A stretch of DNA of 64,000 nt from Phytopseudomonas punonensis (GCF_900142655.1 NZ_FRBQ01000014.1:1-64000); one strand, 5' to 3'. Numbered from the stretch's first letter, positions 54,176 to 63,664 are shown. Notes: generated by a model from the sequence alone, not told the origin. Translations and numbers: made by a program.

Positions 54176-54448
54176 GGCAAGCCATTGAAAAACTACCTAC
54201 GTTGCCATTGCTGCGTTAAAAGCAGCCTCAACAAGCTGCTCGCAGCTAACGCACTTCAGTGCGGCCCGAAGGGCGAGCGAAGCGAGTCATGCTCATGTAC
54301 AACTCGTACACTCCGCTTTTGACTCACTTCGTTCGCCCTGCGGGCCAGCCTTCGGTTGTTACTCCGCTGCGCTACGTTTCGGCTGTTTTTGCGGGGCCGC
54401 CATCGGCCTTGCACTGGCTGCCTCGCCTACGTTTTTCAACGGCCTGCC
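54176..54448. repeat. 273-bp terminal-inverted-repeat element (MITE-like) upstream of nadK
   Basis: Ends read GGCAAGCCATTGAAAAACTA and, reversed, GGCAGGCCGTTGAAAAACGT, followed by TAGG. The interior shows paired blocks (GGGCGAGCGAAGCGAGTCA against TGACTCACTTCGTTCGCCC) and CATGTACAACTCGTACACTC, so the whole folds as a long hairpin. Related elements are at 11008-11158 and 36331-36530. No coding capacity. It ends 71 bp before nadK. Confidence 0.8.
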
Positions 54449-54519
54449 AGGGCCGTCGACGTCAGGGTTTGCTGGCGTCATAATCCAGGCCATCAGAGCC
54501 AAAGCCTCGCGGGAGCCCC

Positions 54520-55407
54520 ATGGAGCAGTTTCGTAATATCGGCATCATCGGCCGTCTGGGCAGTACCCAGGTGCTCGACACCATCCGCCGCCTGAAGAAG
54601 TTTTTGCTCGAGCGCCAATTGCACGTGATTCTCGACGACACCATTGCCGAAGTGCTGCCGGGCCATGGCCTGCAGACGTCGGCGCGCAAGCACCTGGGCG
54701 AGTTCTGTGACCTGGTGATCGTGGTCGGCGGCGACGGCAGTATGCTCGGTGCCGGTCGCGCCCTGGCCCGCCACAAGGTGCCGGTACTTGGCATCAACCG
54801 CGGCAATCTCGGGTTCCTCACCGATATTCGCCCGGACGAGCTGGAGTCCAAGGTCGCCGAGGTGCTGGAAGGCAACTACCTCACCGAAAACCGCTTTCTG
54901 CTCGAGACCGAGGTACGTCGTCATTCCGAAGCGATCGGTCAGGGCGACGCGCTCAACGATGTGGTGCTGCACCCGGGCAAGTCCAACCGAATGATTGAGT
55001 TCGAGCTGTATATCGATGGCCAGTTCGTCTGCAGCCAGAAGGCCGACGGGCTGATCGTCGCCACGCCAACCGGCTCGACGGCCTACGCGCTGTCGGCGGG
55101 CGGGCCAATCATGCATCCCAAACTCGATGCCATAGTCGTGGTGCCGATGTACCCGCACACGCTGTCCAGCCGGCCGATTGTGGTCGATGGCAACAGCGAG
55201 TTGAAGATCGTCGTCTCCAAGGACCTGCAGCTCTATCCGCAGGTGTCGTGCGACGGTCAGAACCATTTCACCTGCGCACCGGGCGACACCATTACCGTGC
55301 GCAAGAAATCCCAGAAGCTGTGCCTGATCCATCCGCTGGATCACAACTACTACGAGGTCTGCCGTACCAAGCTGGGTTGGGGTAGCCGACTCGGCGGAGG
55401 CGACTGA
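54520..55407 (+). CDS. nadK: NAD kinase
   Basis: A 295-residue enzyme that phosphorylates NAD to NADP. The GGDG motif (residues 70-73, catalytic Asp72) lies in VIVVGGDGSMLGAG. NE/D and glycine-rich motifs follow (NRGNLGFLTD, ADGLIVATPTGSTAYALSAG). GGGAG precedes the ATG. Its stop overlaps the next start by one base, so it begins a three-gene overlapping unit with a phosphoesterase and a rhomboid protease. Confidence 0.97.
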   Translation: MEQFRNIGIIGRLGSTQVLDTIRRLKKFLLERQLHVILDDTIAEVLPGHGLQTSARKHLGEFCDLVIVVGGDGSMLGAGRALARHKVPVLGINRGNLGFLTDIRPDELESKVAEVLEGNYLTENRFLLETEVRRHSEAIGQGDALNDVVLHPGKSNRMIEFELYIDGQFVCSQKADGLIVATPTGSTAYALSAGGPIMHPKLDAIVVVPMYPHTLSSRPIVVDGNSELKIVVSKDLQLYPQVSCDGQNHFTCAPGDTITVRKKSQKLCLIHPLDHNYYEVCRTKLGWGSRLGGGD

Positions 55408-56381
55408 TGCAGCTCGATCCGTCCCGCGGTTATGACCTGATCGGTGATGTGCACGGCTGCGCCAATACCCTGGTGCGCCTGCTCGAACGCATGGGTTATC
55501 GCCGCCAGAGCGGAGTCTGGCGCCACCCTCAGCGCATGGCGATCTTCCTGGGCGACCTGATCGACCGCGGCCCGCGCATTCGCGAGTCCGTGCACCTGGT
55601 GCACGACATGGTTCGCGCCGGCGAGGCGCTGTGCATCATGGGCAATCACGAGTTCAACGCCCTCGGCTGGATGACGCCGGCGCCGCCGGGTAGCGGGCGC
55701 GCTTTCGTGCGCGAGCACACCGCGCGGCACGAGCGGCTGATCGGCGAGACCCTGAAGCAGTTCGAGGCCTACCCGGACGAATGGCGCGACATGCTGGCCT
55801 GGTTCTATGAGCTGCCGTTGTTTCTCGATGCCGGTCATTTCCGTGTGGTGCACGCCTGCTGGGACGAGGGCATGATCGCCTCGCTGCGCGGTCAGTTCCC
55901 AGATGGCTGCATCGACGAACATTTCCTGCAGGCCTCGGCCGTGCCCGGCAGCTACGCCTGCACGGTGCTCGACCGCTTGCTGCGCGGTACCGATATGCGT
56001 TTGCCGGGCGGATTGACGATGACCAGCAGCGACGGCTTCACCCGTTCGTTCTTTCGCACCAAGTTCTGGGCCGGCAACCCGCTGACCTACGGCGATGTGC
56101 AATTTCAGCCCGACCCGCTGCCCGAAGAGGTGGCCTGCCTGCCGCTCAGCGAAGAAGACAAGGCGCAGCTGCTGACCTATGGCGCCGAGCAGCCGCCGCT
56201 GTTCGTCGGCCACTACTGGCGTCGCGGCACGCCAGCGCCGATCAGCCCCAACATCGCCTGCCTGGATTACAGCGCGGTGATGTACGGCAAGTTGGTGGCC
56301 TACCGGCTGGACCAGGAAACCCGCCTGGACCCGGGCAAGTTCGTCTGGGTCGAGGTTGAGAAGCCGGGTGCTACGCGATGA
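55407..56381 (+). CDS. Metallophosphoesterase (PP2A-like / diadenosine tetraphosphatase-like)
   Basis: A 324-residue calcineurin-like phosphoesterase with the metal motifs in order: LIGDVHG (about 11-17), FLGDLIDRGP, MGNHEFN, and HACWDEG with FVGHYWRRG near the C-terminus. Two metals would activate water on a phosphoester. The substrate could be a nucleotide or phosphoprotein. Couples to nadK (TGATG) and to the rhomboid gene (ATGA). Confidence 0.9.
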   Translation: MQLDPSRGYDLIGDVHGCANTLVRLLERMGYRRQSGVWRHPQRMAIFLGDLIDRGPRIRESVHLVHDMVRAGEALCIMGNHEFNALGWMTPAPPGSGRAFVREHTARHERLIGETLKQFEAYPDEWRDMLAWFYELPLFLDAGHFRVVHACWDEGMIASLRGQFPDGCIDEHFLQASAVPGSYACTVLDRLLRGTDMRLPGGLTMTSSDGFTRSFFRTKFWAGNPLTYGDVQFQPDPLPEEVACLPLSEEDKAQLLTYGAEQPPLFVGHYWRRGTPAPISPNIACLDYSAVMYGKLVAYRLDQETRLDPGKFVWVEVEKPGATR

Positions 56382-57247
56382 GCCCGGTGATTGCCCTGCG
56401 TGCTCCGTTGGAGGAAGACCTGGCGCCCTTCATTACCTTGCTGGGCAACTTGGGCGTGCCGCACCGCGTGGCCGAGCAGGGCAACGAGCAGGTGCTCTGG
56501 GTGCCGGATGAACATATCGCTGGCCAGGTACGTGAGTTATATGCGCGGGTACCTGGGGGGGATCCGAATTTCCAGCTTGTGCGTGCACCGGTTGCCAGCT
56601 CACGCCCGGGCTTCTTCGCCCAGGCCAAACACAGCCCGCTGACGTTGATCGTGCTGGCGCTGACCCTGCTGGTCGCGCTGCTGACCTGGGGCGGCGAAGA
56701 CTACGACGTGGTGCGCTGGCTGAGCTTCGTCGACTTCCAGATTGAAGGGCAGTACATCTACTTCGGCACCTTTGCTCAGGTGGTCGACAGCGGCCAGTGG
56801 TGGCGCCTGCTAACGCCCATGCTGTTGCACTTCGGCATCCTGCACCTGGCGATAAACAGCCTGTGGTACTGGGAGCTGGGGCGGCGTATCGAGGCACGCC
56901 AGGGCGCACTGATGCTGTCGCTGCTGACGCTGTGGTTTGGCCTGGCTTCCAACGTGGCGCAGTACGTTTACGGCGGGCCGGCGCTGTTCGGCGGCCTGTC
57001 TGGTGTGCTCTACGGTTTGCTCGGCCATTGCTGGCTGTTCCAGCTGCTGGCGCCGAATGCGGCATACAAGCTGCCGCGCGGTGTGCTGGTGAGCATGCTG
57101 ATCTGGCTGTTGATCTGCATGACCGGGGTGTTCGAGCTGCTGCAGTTCGGTTCCATTGCTAACGCCGCTCACGTCGGCGGGCTGGTCGCAGGTTGTCTCA
57201 GCGGGTTGATCGGCGGGCTGCTGGCTCGCCAGTTCGCGCGCCGTTGA
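56378..57247 (+). CDS. glpG: Rhomboid-family intramembrane serine protease
   Basis: A 289-residue GlpG-type protease. The N-terminal cytoplasmic domain (residues 1-70) is like that of E. coli GlpG. Six membrane helices follow, with LHFGILHLAINSLWYWELG, the catalytic serine in GGLSGVLYGLLGH (about 209-221) and the catalytic histidine in ANAAHVGGL. It cleaves unstable membrane helices. Its start overlaps the phosphoesterase stop. Confidence 0.93.
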   Translation: MSPVIALRAPLEEDLAPFITLLGNLGVPHRVAEQGNEQVLWVPDEHIAGQVRELYARVPGGDPNFQLVRAPVASSRPGFFAQAKHSPLTLIVLALTLLVALLTWGGEDYDVVRWLSFVDFQIEGQYIYFGTFAQVVDSGQWWRLLTPMLLHFGILHLAINSLWYWELGRRIEARQGALMLSLLTLWFGLASNVAQYVYGGPALFGGLSGVLYGLLGHCWLFQLLAPNAAYKLPRGVLVSMLIWLLICMTGVFELLQFGSIANAAHVGGLVAGCLSGLIGGLLARQFARR

Positions 57248-57318
57248 GCGCTGCTGGCGCCTCGGCTTGGCAGGCGAGATAGGGTAGAATCAGCGCTTTT
57301 CCAGCTCTGGAGTCAGGC

Positions 57319-57582
57319 ATGTCCTCCTTCGTCGAATTGATCCGCAACATCACCCCGGACGTGTATGAAAGCCTCAAGCTGGCCGTGGAGATTGGCAAGT
57401 GGCCCGATGGCCGCAAGCTGACCCAGGAGCAGAAAGAGCTGAGCCTGCAGGCGATGATCGCGTGGGAAATCGAGAACCTGCCCGAGGATCAGCGTACCGG
57501 TTACATGGGCGCGTCCGAATGTGCCTCGAAATCCGAGCCTGTCCCGAACATCCTGTTCAAGTCCTCGGAAACACTGCACTGA
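57319..57582 (+). CDS. DUF1315 (YeaC-like) protein
   Basis: An 87-residue cytoplasmic protein of the YeaC/DUF1315 family, with MSSFVELIRNITPDVYESLK, DGRKLTQEQKELSLQAMIAW and a TGYMGASECASK tail. The function of the family is unknown. GGAG lies 6-7 nt before the ATG. Its stop overlaps the start of the DUF2797 gene. Confidence 0.9.
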   Translation: MSSFVELIRNITPDVYESLKLAVEIGKWPDGRKLTQEQKELSLQAMIAWEIENLPEDQRTGYMGASECASKSEPVPNILFKSSETLH

Positions 57583-58415
57583 TGTTGGAAGTAGCCCGCG
57601 GCGCCCTGAGCAAGATGGCCACCAGGCTCGATGCGCCAGTGCAGTATGCGTTTCGCCTCGGTGACGAGCAGATCGCCGTCAACCCGATGATCGGCAAGAC
57701 CGTGCGCCTGGAGTTTCTCGGCGCGATTCACTGCAGCCATTGCGGCCGCAAGACCAAGTCGAGCTACAGCCAGGGCTATTGCTACCCGTGCATGCAGAAG
57801 CTCGCCCAGTGCGACCTGTGCATCATGAGCCCCGAGCGCTGCCACTATGACGCCGGCACCTGCCGCGATCCGGCTTGGGGCGAGCAGTTCTGCATGACCG
57901 ATCACGTGGTGTACCTGGCCAACTCGTCAGGCATCAAGGTCGGTATTACCCGTGCCACGCAGATTCCCACCCGCTGGATCGACCAGGGCGCCACCCAGGC
58001 GCTGCCGATCATGCGCGTCGCCACGCGTCAGCAATCCGGTTTCGTCGAAGACCTGCTGCGCAGCCAAGTGGCGGACAAGACCAACTGGCGCGCGCTGCTC
58101 AAGGGTGACGCGGCGCCGGTCGACTTGCTGCACGTGCGCGAGCAGATCTTCGATGCCTGCGCAGGCGGCATCACCGAGCTGCAACAACGCTTCGGTCTGC
58201 AGGCCGTGCAGCCGCTCGTTGATCAGAGCGTGGTGGAGATCCGTTACCCGATCGAGGGCTATCCTGCCAAGATCACCAGCTTCAACCTGGACAAGAATCC
58301 TGTTGCCGAAGGCACGCTGCTGGGCATCAAGGGCCAGTACCTGATGTTCGATACCGGCGTGATCAATATCCGCAAGTACACCGCTTACCAGATCGCCGCC
58401 AGCTGCGCCGCCTGA
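57582..58415 (+). CDS. DUF2797 zinc-ribbon-like protein
   Basis: A 277-residue DUF2797 protein. A cysteine-rich core is visible at about residues 50-105: CSHCGRKT, YCYPCMQKLAQCDLCIM, CHYDAGTCRDPAWGEQFC, with at least nine cysteines that could bind two zinc ions. HVVYLANSSGIKVGITRATQ is a GIY-YIG-like segment. It starts in the stop codon of the DUF1315 gene (TGATG), so the pair is coupled. Function unknown. Confidence 0.88.
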   Translation: MLEVARGALSKMATRLDAPVQYAFRLGDEQIAVNPMIGKTVRLEFLGAIHCSHCGRKTKSSYSQGYCYPCMQKLAQCDLCIMSPERCHYDAGTCRDPAWGEQFCMTDHVVYLANSSGIKVGITRATQIPTRWIDQGATQALPIMRVATRQQSGFVEDLLRSQVADKTNWRALLKGDAAPVDLLHVREQIFDACAGGITELQQRFGLQAVQPLVDQSVVEIRYPIEGYPAKITSFNLDKNPVAEGTLLGIKGQYLMFDTGVINIRKYTAYQIAASCAA

Positions 58416-58447
58416 CCGGCAGGCGCGGCTGACGCCATTCACCTGTC

Positions 58448-58469
58448 TGCCACGCCAGCTGGCGTGGCA
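58448..58469. other. Perfect 22-bp palindrome before pepN
   Basis: TGCCACGCCAG and its exact reverse complement abut at 58458/58459, ending 15 bp before the pepN start. It could be a hairpin ending the DUF2797 transcript or an operator. It lies so near the pepN Shine-Dalgarno that it might affect translation. Confidence 0.6.
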
Positions 58470-58484
58470 TCGAAGAGGTTTCCC

Positions 58485-61145
58485 ATGCGCACCGAACAAT
58501 CCAAGACCATCTACCTCAAGGACTATCAGGCGCCGGATTACCTGATCGACGAAACCCACCTGACCTTCGAGCTGTTCGAGGATCACACCCAGGTGCACGC
58601 CCAGTTGGTGATGCGCCGCAACCCAGCGCTATCGGCCGAGTTGCCGGCTCTGGTGCTGGACGGTCAACAGCTGGAATTGCTCGAACTCAAGCTTGATGAT
58701 CGCGAGCTGGGTGCCGGCGACTATCAACTGACCGACAGCACGCTCACCGTGCAGCCGACCCAGGCCAGCTTCGTGATCGACAGCACCGTGCGCATCCACC
58801 CGGAAAGCAACACCGCGCTGGAAGGGCTGTACAAGTCCAGCGGCATGTTCTGCACCCAGTGCGAGGCCGAGGGTTTCCGCAAGATTACCTATTACCTCGA
58901 CCGCCCGGACGTGATGAGCAGCTTCACCACCACGCTCAGCGGCGACAAGCAGAAGTACCCGATCCTGCTCTCCAACGGCAATCCGGTTGCCAGCGGCGAG
59001 GAGGGCGATGGCCGCCATTGGGCGACCTGGGAAGACCCGTTCAAGAAGCCGGCCTACCTGTTCGCCCTGGTCGCCGGTGACCTGTGGTGCGTGGAAGACA
59101 CCTTCACCACCATAAGTGCCCGCAACGTGACGCTGCGCATTTATGTCGAGCCGGAGAACATCGACAAGGTGCAGCACGCCATGGACAGCCTGAAGAAGTC
59201 CATGAAATGGGACGAAGAGGTGTATGGCCGCGAGTACGACCTGGACATCTTCATGATCGTCGCGGTCAACGACTTCAACATGGGCGCCATGGAGAACAAG
59301 GGCCTCAACATCTTCAACTCCAGCGCCGTGCTGGCCCGCGCCGAAACCGCCACCGACGCCGCGCACCAGCGGGTCGAGGCGATCGTCGCCCACGAGTACT
59401 TCCACAACTGGTCCGGTAACCGCGTGACCTGTCGCGACTGGTTCCAGCTATCGCTCAAGGAAGGCTTCACGGTGTTCCGCGATGCCGCCTTCTCCGCCGA
59501 CATGAACTCGGCGACGGTCAAGCGCATGCAGGATGTCGCCTACCTGCGTACCCACCAGTTCGCCGAAGACGCCGGCCCCATGGCCCACCCGGTGCGCCCG
59601 GATGCGTACATGGAAATCTCCAACTTCTACACCCTGACCATCTACGAGAAGGGTTCCGAAGTACTGCGCATGATCCACACGCTGCTCGGCGCCGAGGCGT
59701 TCCGTAAAGGCTCGGACCTGTACTTTGAGCGTCACGACGGCCAGGCCGTGACCTGCGACGATTTCGTCAAGGCCATGGAGGATGCCAGTGGCATCGACCT
59801 GACCCAGTTCAAGCGCTGGTACACCCAGGCCGGCACGCCGCGCCTGGCCGTTAGCGACAGCTACGACGCTGCCGCGAAAACCTACACGCTGACCTTCACC
59901 CAGAGCTGCCCGGAAACGCCGGGGCAGAGCGAGAGCAGCAAGCTGCCGTTCGTGATTCCGGTGGAGCTGGGCCTGCTTGATGCACAGGGCAATGACCTGC
60001 CGCTGCGCCTGCAGGACGAGGCCGCCGCTGGCAGCAATCGCGTGCTGTCGGTAACCGAGGCTCAGCAGTCGTTCACCTTCGTCGACGTGGCCGAGAAGCC
60101 CTTGCCGTCGCTGCTGCGCGGCTTCAGTGCGCCGGTGAAGCTGAGTTTCGCCTACGACCGCGACCAGCTGATGTTCCTGATGCAGCACGACAGCGACGGC
60201 TTCAACCGTTGGGAAGCTGGCCAGCAGCTCAGCGTGCAGGTGCTGCAGGAGCTGATCGGCCAGCATCAGCGTGGCGAAGCGCTGGTGCTCGACGCGCGCC
60301 TGGTCAGCGCGCTGCGCACCTTGCTGCAGGATGACACGCTGGATCAGGCGATGGTTGCCGAGATGCTGTCGCTGCCGGGTGAGGCGTACCTCACCGAAAT
60401 CAGCGACGTGGCCGACGTCGACGCCATTCATGGCGCCCGCGAGTTCGCCCGTCAGCAGTTGGCCGACGCACTGTTCGAGCCGCTCTGGCAGCGTTACCAG
60501 GCCAACCGCGAGGTGTCGCGTAACACGCCTTATGTCGCCGAAGCGGAGCATTTCGCCCGCCGTGCGTTGCAGAACATCGCACTGTCTTACCTGATGCTCG
60601 GTGACAAGCCTGAAGTACTGGCCGCGGCGCTTGATCAGTTCGAGAACAGCGACAACATGACCGAGCGCCTGACGGCCCTGGCAGTGCTGGTCAACTCACC
60701 ATTCGAGGCTGAGCGCAGCAAGGCGCTCGAAGCCTTCGCCGAGCAATTCAAGGACAACGCCCTGGTCATGGATCAGTGGTTCAGCGTGCAGGCCGCCAGC
60801 ACCTTGCCGGGCGGTCTGGCTCGTGTGCAGGCGCTGATGGAGCACCCTGCGTTCACCTTGAAGAACCCCAACAAGGTGCGCGCATTGATCGGCGCATTCG
60901 CTGGGCAAAACCTGGTGAATTTCCATGCCATCGACGGCAGCGGCTACCGCTTCCTGGCCGACCAGGTGATCGTGCTCAATGCGCTGAACCCGCAGATCGC
61001 CTCGCGCCTGCTGGCGCCGCTGACCCGCTGGCGCAAATACGGCGCCGAGCGTCAGGAGCTGATGAAGGCCGAGCTGGAGCGGATTCTAGCCTCTGGTGAG
61101 CTGTCGCCCGACGTTTACGAAGTCGTCAGCAAAAGCCTCGCCTGA
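58485..61145 (+). CDS. pepN: Aminopeptidase N
   Basis: An 886-residue M1 zinc aminopeptidase that removes N-terminal residues from peptides in the cytoplasm. The exopeptidase motif GAMEN is at 267-271, and zinc-binding HEYFH at 303-307 with its downstream glutamate in LKEGFTVFRD. Length matches E. coli PepN. AAGAGG lies 6 nt before the ATG at 58485, and a GTG 21 bp upstream is rejected. Confidence 0.97.
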   Translation: MRTEQSKTIYLKDYQAPDYLIDETHLTFELFEDHTQVHAQLVMRRNPALSAELPALVLDGQQLELLELKLDDRELGAGDYQLTDSTLTVQPTQASFVIDSTVRIHPESNTALEGLYKSSGMFCTQCEAEGFRKITYYLDRPDVMSSFTTTLSGDKQKYPILLSNGNPVASGEEGDGRHWATWEDPFKKPAYLFALVAGDLWCVEDTFTTISARNVTLRIYVEPENIDKVQHAMDSLKKSMKWDEEVYGREYDLDIFMIVAVNDFNMGAMENKGLNIFNSSAVLARAETATDAAHQRVEAIVAHEYFHNWSGNRVTCRDWFQLSLKEGFTVFRDAAFSADMNSATVKRMQDVAYLRTHQFAEDAGPMAHPVRPDAYMEISNFYTLTIYEKGSEVLRMIHTLLGAEAFRKGSDLYFERHDGQAVTCDDFVKAMEDASGIDLTQFKRWYTQAGTPRLAVSDSYDAAAKTYTLTFTQSCPETPGQSESSKLPFVIPVELGLLDAQGNDLPLRLQDEAAAGSNRVLSVTEAQQSFTFVDVAEKPLPSLLRGFSAPVKLSFAYDRDQLMFLMQHDSDGFNRWEAGQQLSVQVLQELIGQHQRGEALVLDARLVSALRTLLQDDTLDQAMVAEMLSLPGEAYLTEISDVADVDAIHGAREFARQQLADALFEPLWQRYQANREVSRNTPYVAEAEHFARRALQNIALSYLMLGDKPEVLAAALDQFENSDNMTERLTALAVLVNSPFEAERSKALEAFAEQFKDNALVMDQWFSVQAASTLPGGLARVQALMEHPAFTLKNPNKVRALIGAFAGQNLVNFHAIDGSGYRFLADQVIVLNALNPQIASRLLAPLTRWRKYGAERQELMKAELERILASGELSPDVYEVVSKSLA

Positions 61146-61151
61146 GGCCGC

Positions 61152-61182
61152 ACCGCGGGGCGGTTTTCTACCGCCCCGTGGT
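61152..61182 (+). terminator. Terminator after pepN
   Basis: ACCGCGGGGCGGT and ACCGCCCCGTGGT form a 13-bp stem with one mismatch around TTTCT, 6 nt after the stop codon. Only a short T-rich stretch follows. Confidence 0.75.
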
Positions 61183-61254
61183 ATTTGCTGCGTCTCCAGG
61201 CGTCTGTTCTGGACGCCTTTGCTGCTCATGAGCGGCTTTCTCGATCTTTGATCC

Positions 61255-61293
61255 TGTTACCTGCAGTTTGCGTGGTAACAATTTTTTGTTACC
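61255..61293. promoter_or_regulatory. Cluster of three GTTACC repeats
   Basis: TGTTACC (61255-61261), GGTAACA (61274-61280) and TGTTACC (61287-61293) give two overlapping inverted repeats; the second forms a perfect 7-bp hairpin with a 6-base AT-rich loop. It lies about 290 bp before the sigma-54 start site and may be a distant activator site or a terminator. Confidence 0.4.
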
Positions 61294-61453
61294 TGCGGGA
61301 ATGAAAAGCTATCGCCGCGTAAGGCGAGCCACTTAATATCGCGCCGGCGATCGGGATGCTGGCATTTAGCCGTATTTCTTTGCGCTTTTGCGGCGCTCCG
61401 ACAGGCTATTGAAAGCAGTAATGAGTGATTCTTGACCAGGAATAGGCAGTAGT

Positions 61454-61470
61454 TGATCAGTGGCTGATCA
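61454..61470. promoter_or_regulatory. Palindrome, candidate enhancer for the sigma-54 promoter
   Basis: TGATCAG-TGG-CTGATCA is a perfect 7-3-7 inverted repeat centred about 100 bp before the predicted transcription start, the right distance for an enhancer-binding protein. Confidence 0.5.
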
Positions 61471-61534
61471 GTCACAAAAAGACGCTACGGAGCTGCTCTA
61501 GAAAAGCGGTTTCAGCTAATACGATCGTTTGAAT

Positions 61535-61550
61535 TGGCACCAAGGTTGCA
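61535..61550 (+). promoter_or_regulatory. Sigma-54 (-24/-12) promoter of the DUF1302 operon
   Basis: TGGCACCAAGGTTGCA matches the sigma-54 consensus at every conserved position except the G after TGGCAC, with GG and GC separated by 10 bases. The DUF1302 start codon lies 126 bp downstream. The other 530 bases between pepN and this gene hold no supportable gene. Confidence 0.8.
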
Positions 61551-61675
61551 CTGCAAAAGGCAGTGACGTCAGCCAGTTCAGCGCAATGATCGAGCACCTC
61601 GCGAGGTGCTCCCCAGGCCCGCCGAAAAATGGGCCGCAAAGAACAACGACTGTCTGTCTGCGGAGTAGAGATTCA

Positions 61676-63649
61676 ATGCGTATCAAGTCCCTTGGGCAGG
61701 CTCAGCGCCTGGTGCCGGCAAAGGCAGGTTTCGCCCTGGTCAGCATGCTGCCGCTGTTGGGCACAGTGCCTGCGCAGGCGGCGGAGTTCAGCTTCGCCGA
61801 TAACGAGGTCAGCGGCTCGCTGGACACCACGCTGTCCTACGGGCAGCTGTGGCGTGTGCAGGGGCAGAGCAGGAACAATGATGACGTCAACGTCAACGAC
61901 GGCAATCGCAACTTCGATACCGGCCTGGCCTCGGAAGTGTTCAAGATCACCTCCGATCTGGAAATGAACTATCAGAACTACGGGCTGTTCGTGCGCGGTA
62001 CGGCGTTCTATGACACGCAGATCATGGACAAGCGCAACGACTTCTCCAGCGGCAACCGAACCGCTCAGCCCAGCCAGAACACCCCGAACGATGACAGTTT
62101 CACCCGCGACACCCGCCACAAGGCCGGGCGTGATGCGCAGATTCTCGATGCCTACGTTTTCGCCAATTGGGATGTTGCCGAGCGACCGGTCAGCGCTCGC
62201 CTGGGGCGTCAGGTGTTCAACTGGGGCGAGGGTGTGTTCTACCGCGGTGGCGTGAACGCCAGTAACCCGGTGGACGGCGCGCGTTTCCGCCTGCCTGGCG
62301 CAGAAATAAAGGAAGTGCTGATCCCCGTCGAGGCGGTCAGCTTCAATATCGGCCTCACCGACAACCTGTCGATGGAAACCTTCTACCAGTTCAAGTGGAA
62401 GGAAAGCGCCATCGATCCGGCGGGCAGCTACTTCTCCGAGACCGATCTGTTTGGCGAGGGCGGCAATACCGCCTACACCCGCAATCCAGCGCTGGGCAGC
62501 GCCGCCTTCCGCAGCAACTACGCCGGCCTGGCGGCCCTTGGGATTGGTGGGCTGCAGGGCACTGATTACCTCGACAGCAACGGTTATTTCAAGGTCGCGT
62601 CCATTGGCTCGGATATCAAGGCCAAGGATGACGGTCAGTTCGGCGTCGCCTTTCGCTACATTGCCGAGCAGTTGAACTCCACCGAGTTCGGTTTCTACTT
62701 CGTCAATTACCACTCCAAGGAGCCGACGCTTTACGCTGATCTCGAGGGCTTCTCGGGGCTGAATATGGATGCAATCACTGCCGCCGCCAGTGGCGGCACG
62801 ATTATGGATTATTCGACTCTGCGGACGGCGGCCGGTTTGGGCGATCCAACTGCTCAGGGGCTGCTCGGCTTGGTCAACGGCGCAGCCACCGTCGATGCCG
62901 CCAGCCAGGTCAATGCACATCGCGAGTATGTCGAGAACATCCGCATGTACGGCTTCAGTTTCAACACCACCCTGGGCGATGCCTCGGTGTTCGGTGAGCT
63001 GGCCTACCGCCCGAACTTGCCGATCGCCGTTGCCACGACCAACGACCTGCTCGGCGATTTGCTGCGTCAGGGATCGGCGCTGGTGCAGGGGCAACAGGGC
63101 AACATCGGCGGTCAGGCGCTGCAGCTGGGTGATGCAATCCACAACTACGAGCGTGTCGAGGCCTACAACGCGTCGCTCGGTACCATCTACAACTTCGGGC
63201 CTTCGCTGGGCTTCGATGCGCTGACCGGGGTTGCCGAGCTGGCCTCCGAGCACCTGCGCGGCAGCGACCTGAAATACACCGCGTTCGATGGTTCGACCCG
63301 CTACTACGCAGGGCGTGGTGATTCGTCCTACACCTTTGGTTACGGCCGCAGCTACCAGGCCAACAAGAATGCCTATGGCTACACCCTGGTGCTGTCCGGT
63401 ACCTGGAACGATGTATTGGCCGGGGTGAACCTGTCGCCCTTCGTCGTCTACAAGGACGATTTCGAGGGCAACTCCTACCAGACCGGCAATTTCATCGAGG
63501 GCCGCACGGCCTATACGGTCGGCATGAAGGCCAACTACATGAACAGCCTGGAAGCCGAGCTGCAGTACACCGAGTTTTCCGGCGGTGGCAACAACAACGC
63601 CATTCGCGACCGCGACAACATCGGCTTCAACGTCAAATACTCTTTCTGA
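61676..63649 (+). CDS. DUF1302 outer-membrane protein
   Basis: A 657-residue predicted beta-barrel of the DUF1302 family. The signal peptide ends PAQA/AEF. Barrel strands with alternating aromatic residues run to a C-terminal NIGFNVKYSF, whose terminal phenylalanine is the usual assembly signal. The family is found with DUF1329 proteins and RND-type exporters of hydrophobic compounds in Pseudomonas. The ATG at 61676 is chosen because it starts the signal peptide; an upstream frame crosses the promoter. Confidence 0.9.
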   Translation: MRIKSLGQAQRLVPAKAGFALVSMLPLLGTVPAQAAEFSFADNEVSGSLDTTLSYGQLWRVQGQSRNNDDVNVNDGNRNFDTGLASEVFKITSDLEMNYQNYGLFVRGTAFYDTQIMDKRNDFSSGNRTAQPSQNTPNDDSFTRDTRHKAGRDAQILDAYVFANWDVAERPVSARLGRQVFNWGEGVFYRGGVNASNPVDGARFRLPGAEIKEVLIPVEAVSFNIGLTDNLSMETFYQFKWKESAIDPAGSYFSETDLFGEGGNTAYTRNPALGSAAFRSNYAGLAALGIGGLQGTDYLDSNGYFKVASIGSDIKAKDDGQFGVAFRYIAEQLNSTEFGFYFVNYHSKEPTLYADLEGFSGLNMDAITAAASGGTIMDYSTLRTAAGLGDPTAQGLLGLVNGAATVDAASQVNAHREYVENIRMYGFSFNTTLGDASVFGELAYRPNLPIAVATTNDLLGDLLRQGSALVQGQQGNIGGQALQLGDAIHNYERVEAYNASLGTIYNFGPSLGFDALTGVAELASEHLRGSDLKYTAFDGSTRYYAGRGDSSYTFGYGRSYQANKNAYGYTLVLSGTWNDVLAGVNLSPFVVYKDDFEGNSYQTGNFIEGRTAYTVGMKANYMNSLEAELQYTEFSGGGNNNAIRDRDNIGFNVKYSF

Positions 63650-63664
63650 TCACGGGGAAACAGC

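Noticed and set aside
54259..54595. Open frames within the element upstream of nadK
   Set aside because: They result from the inverted-repeat element and run into nadK in other frames.
61673..63253. A 526-codon frame on the minus strand opposite the DUF1302 gene
   Set aside because: Shadow frame; the DUF1302 sense protein has a signal peptide and a barrel end.
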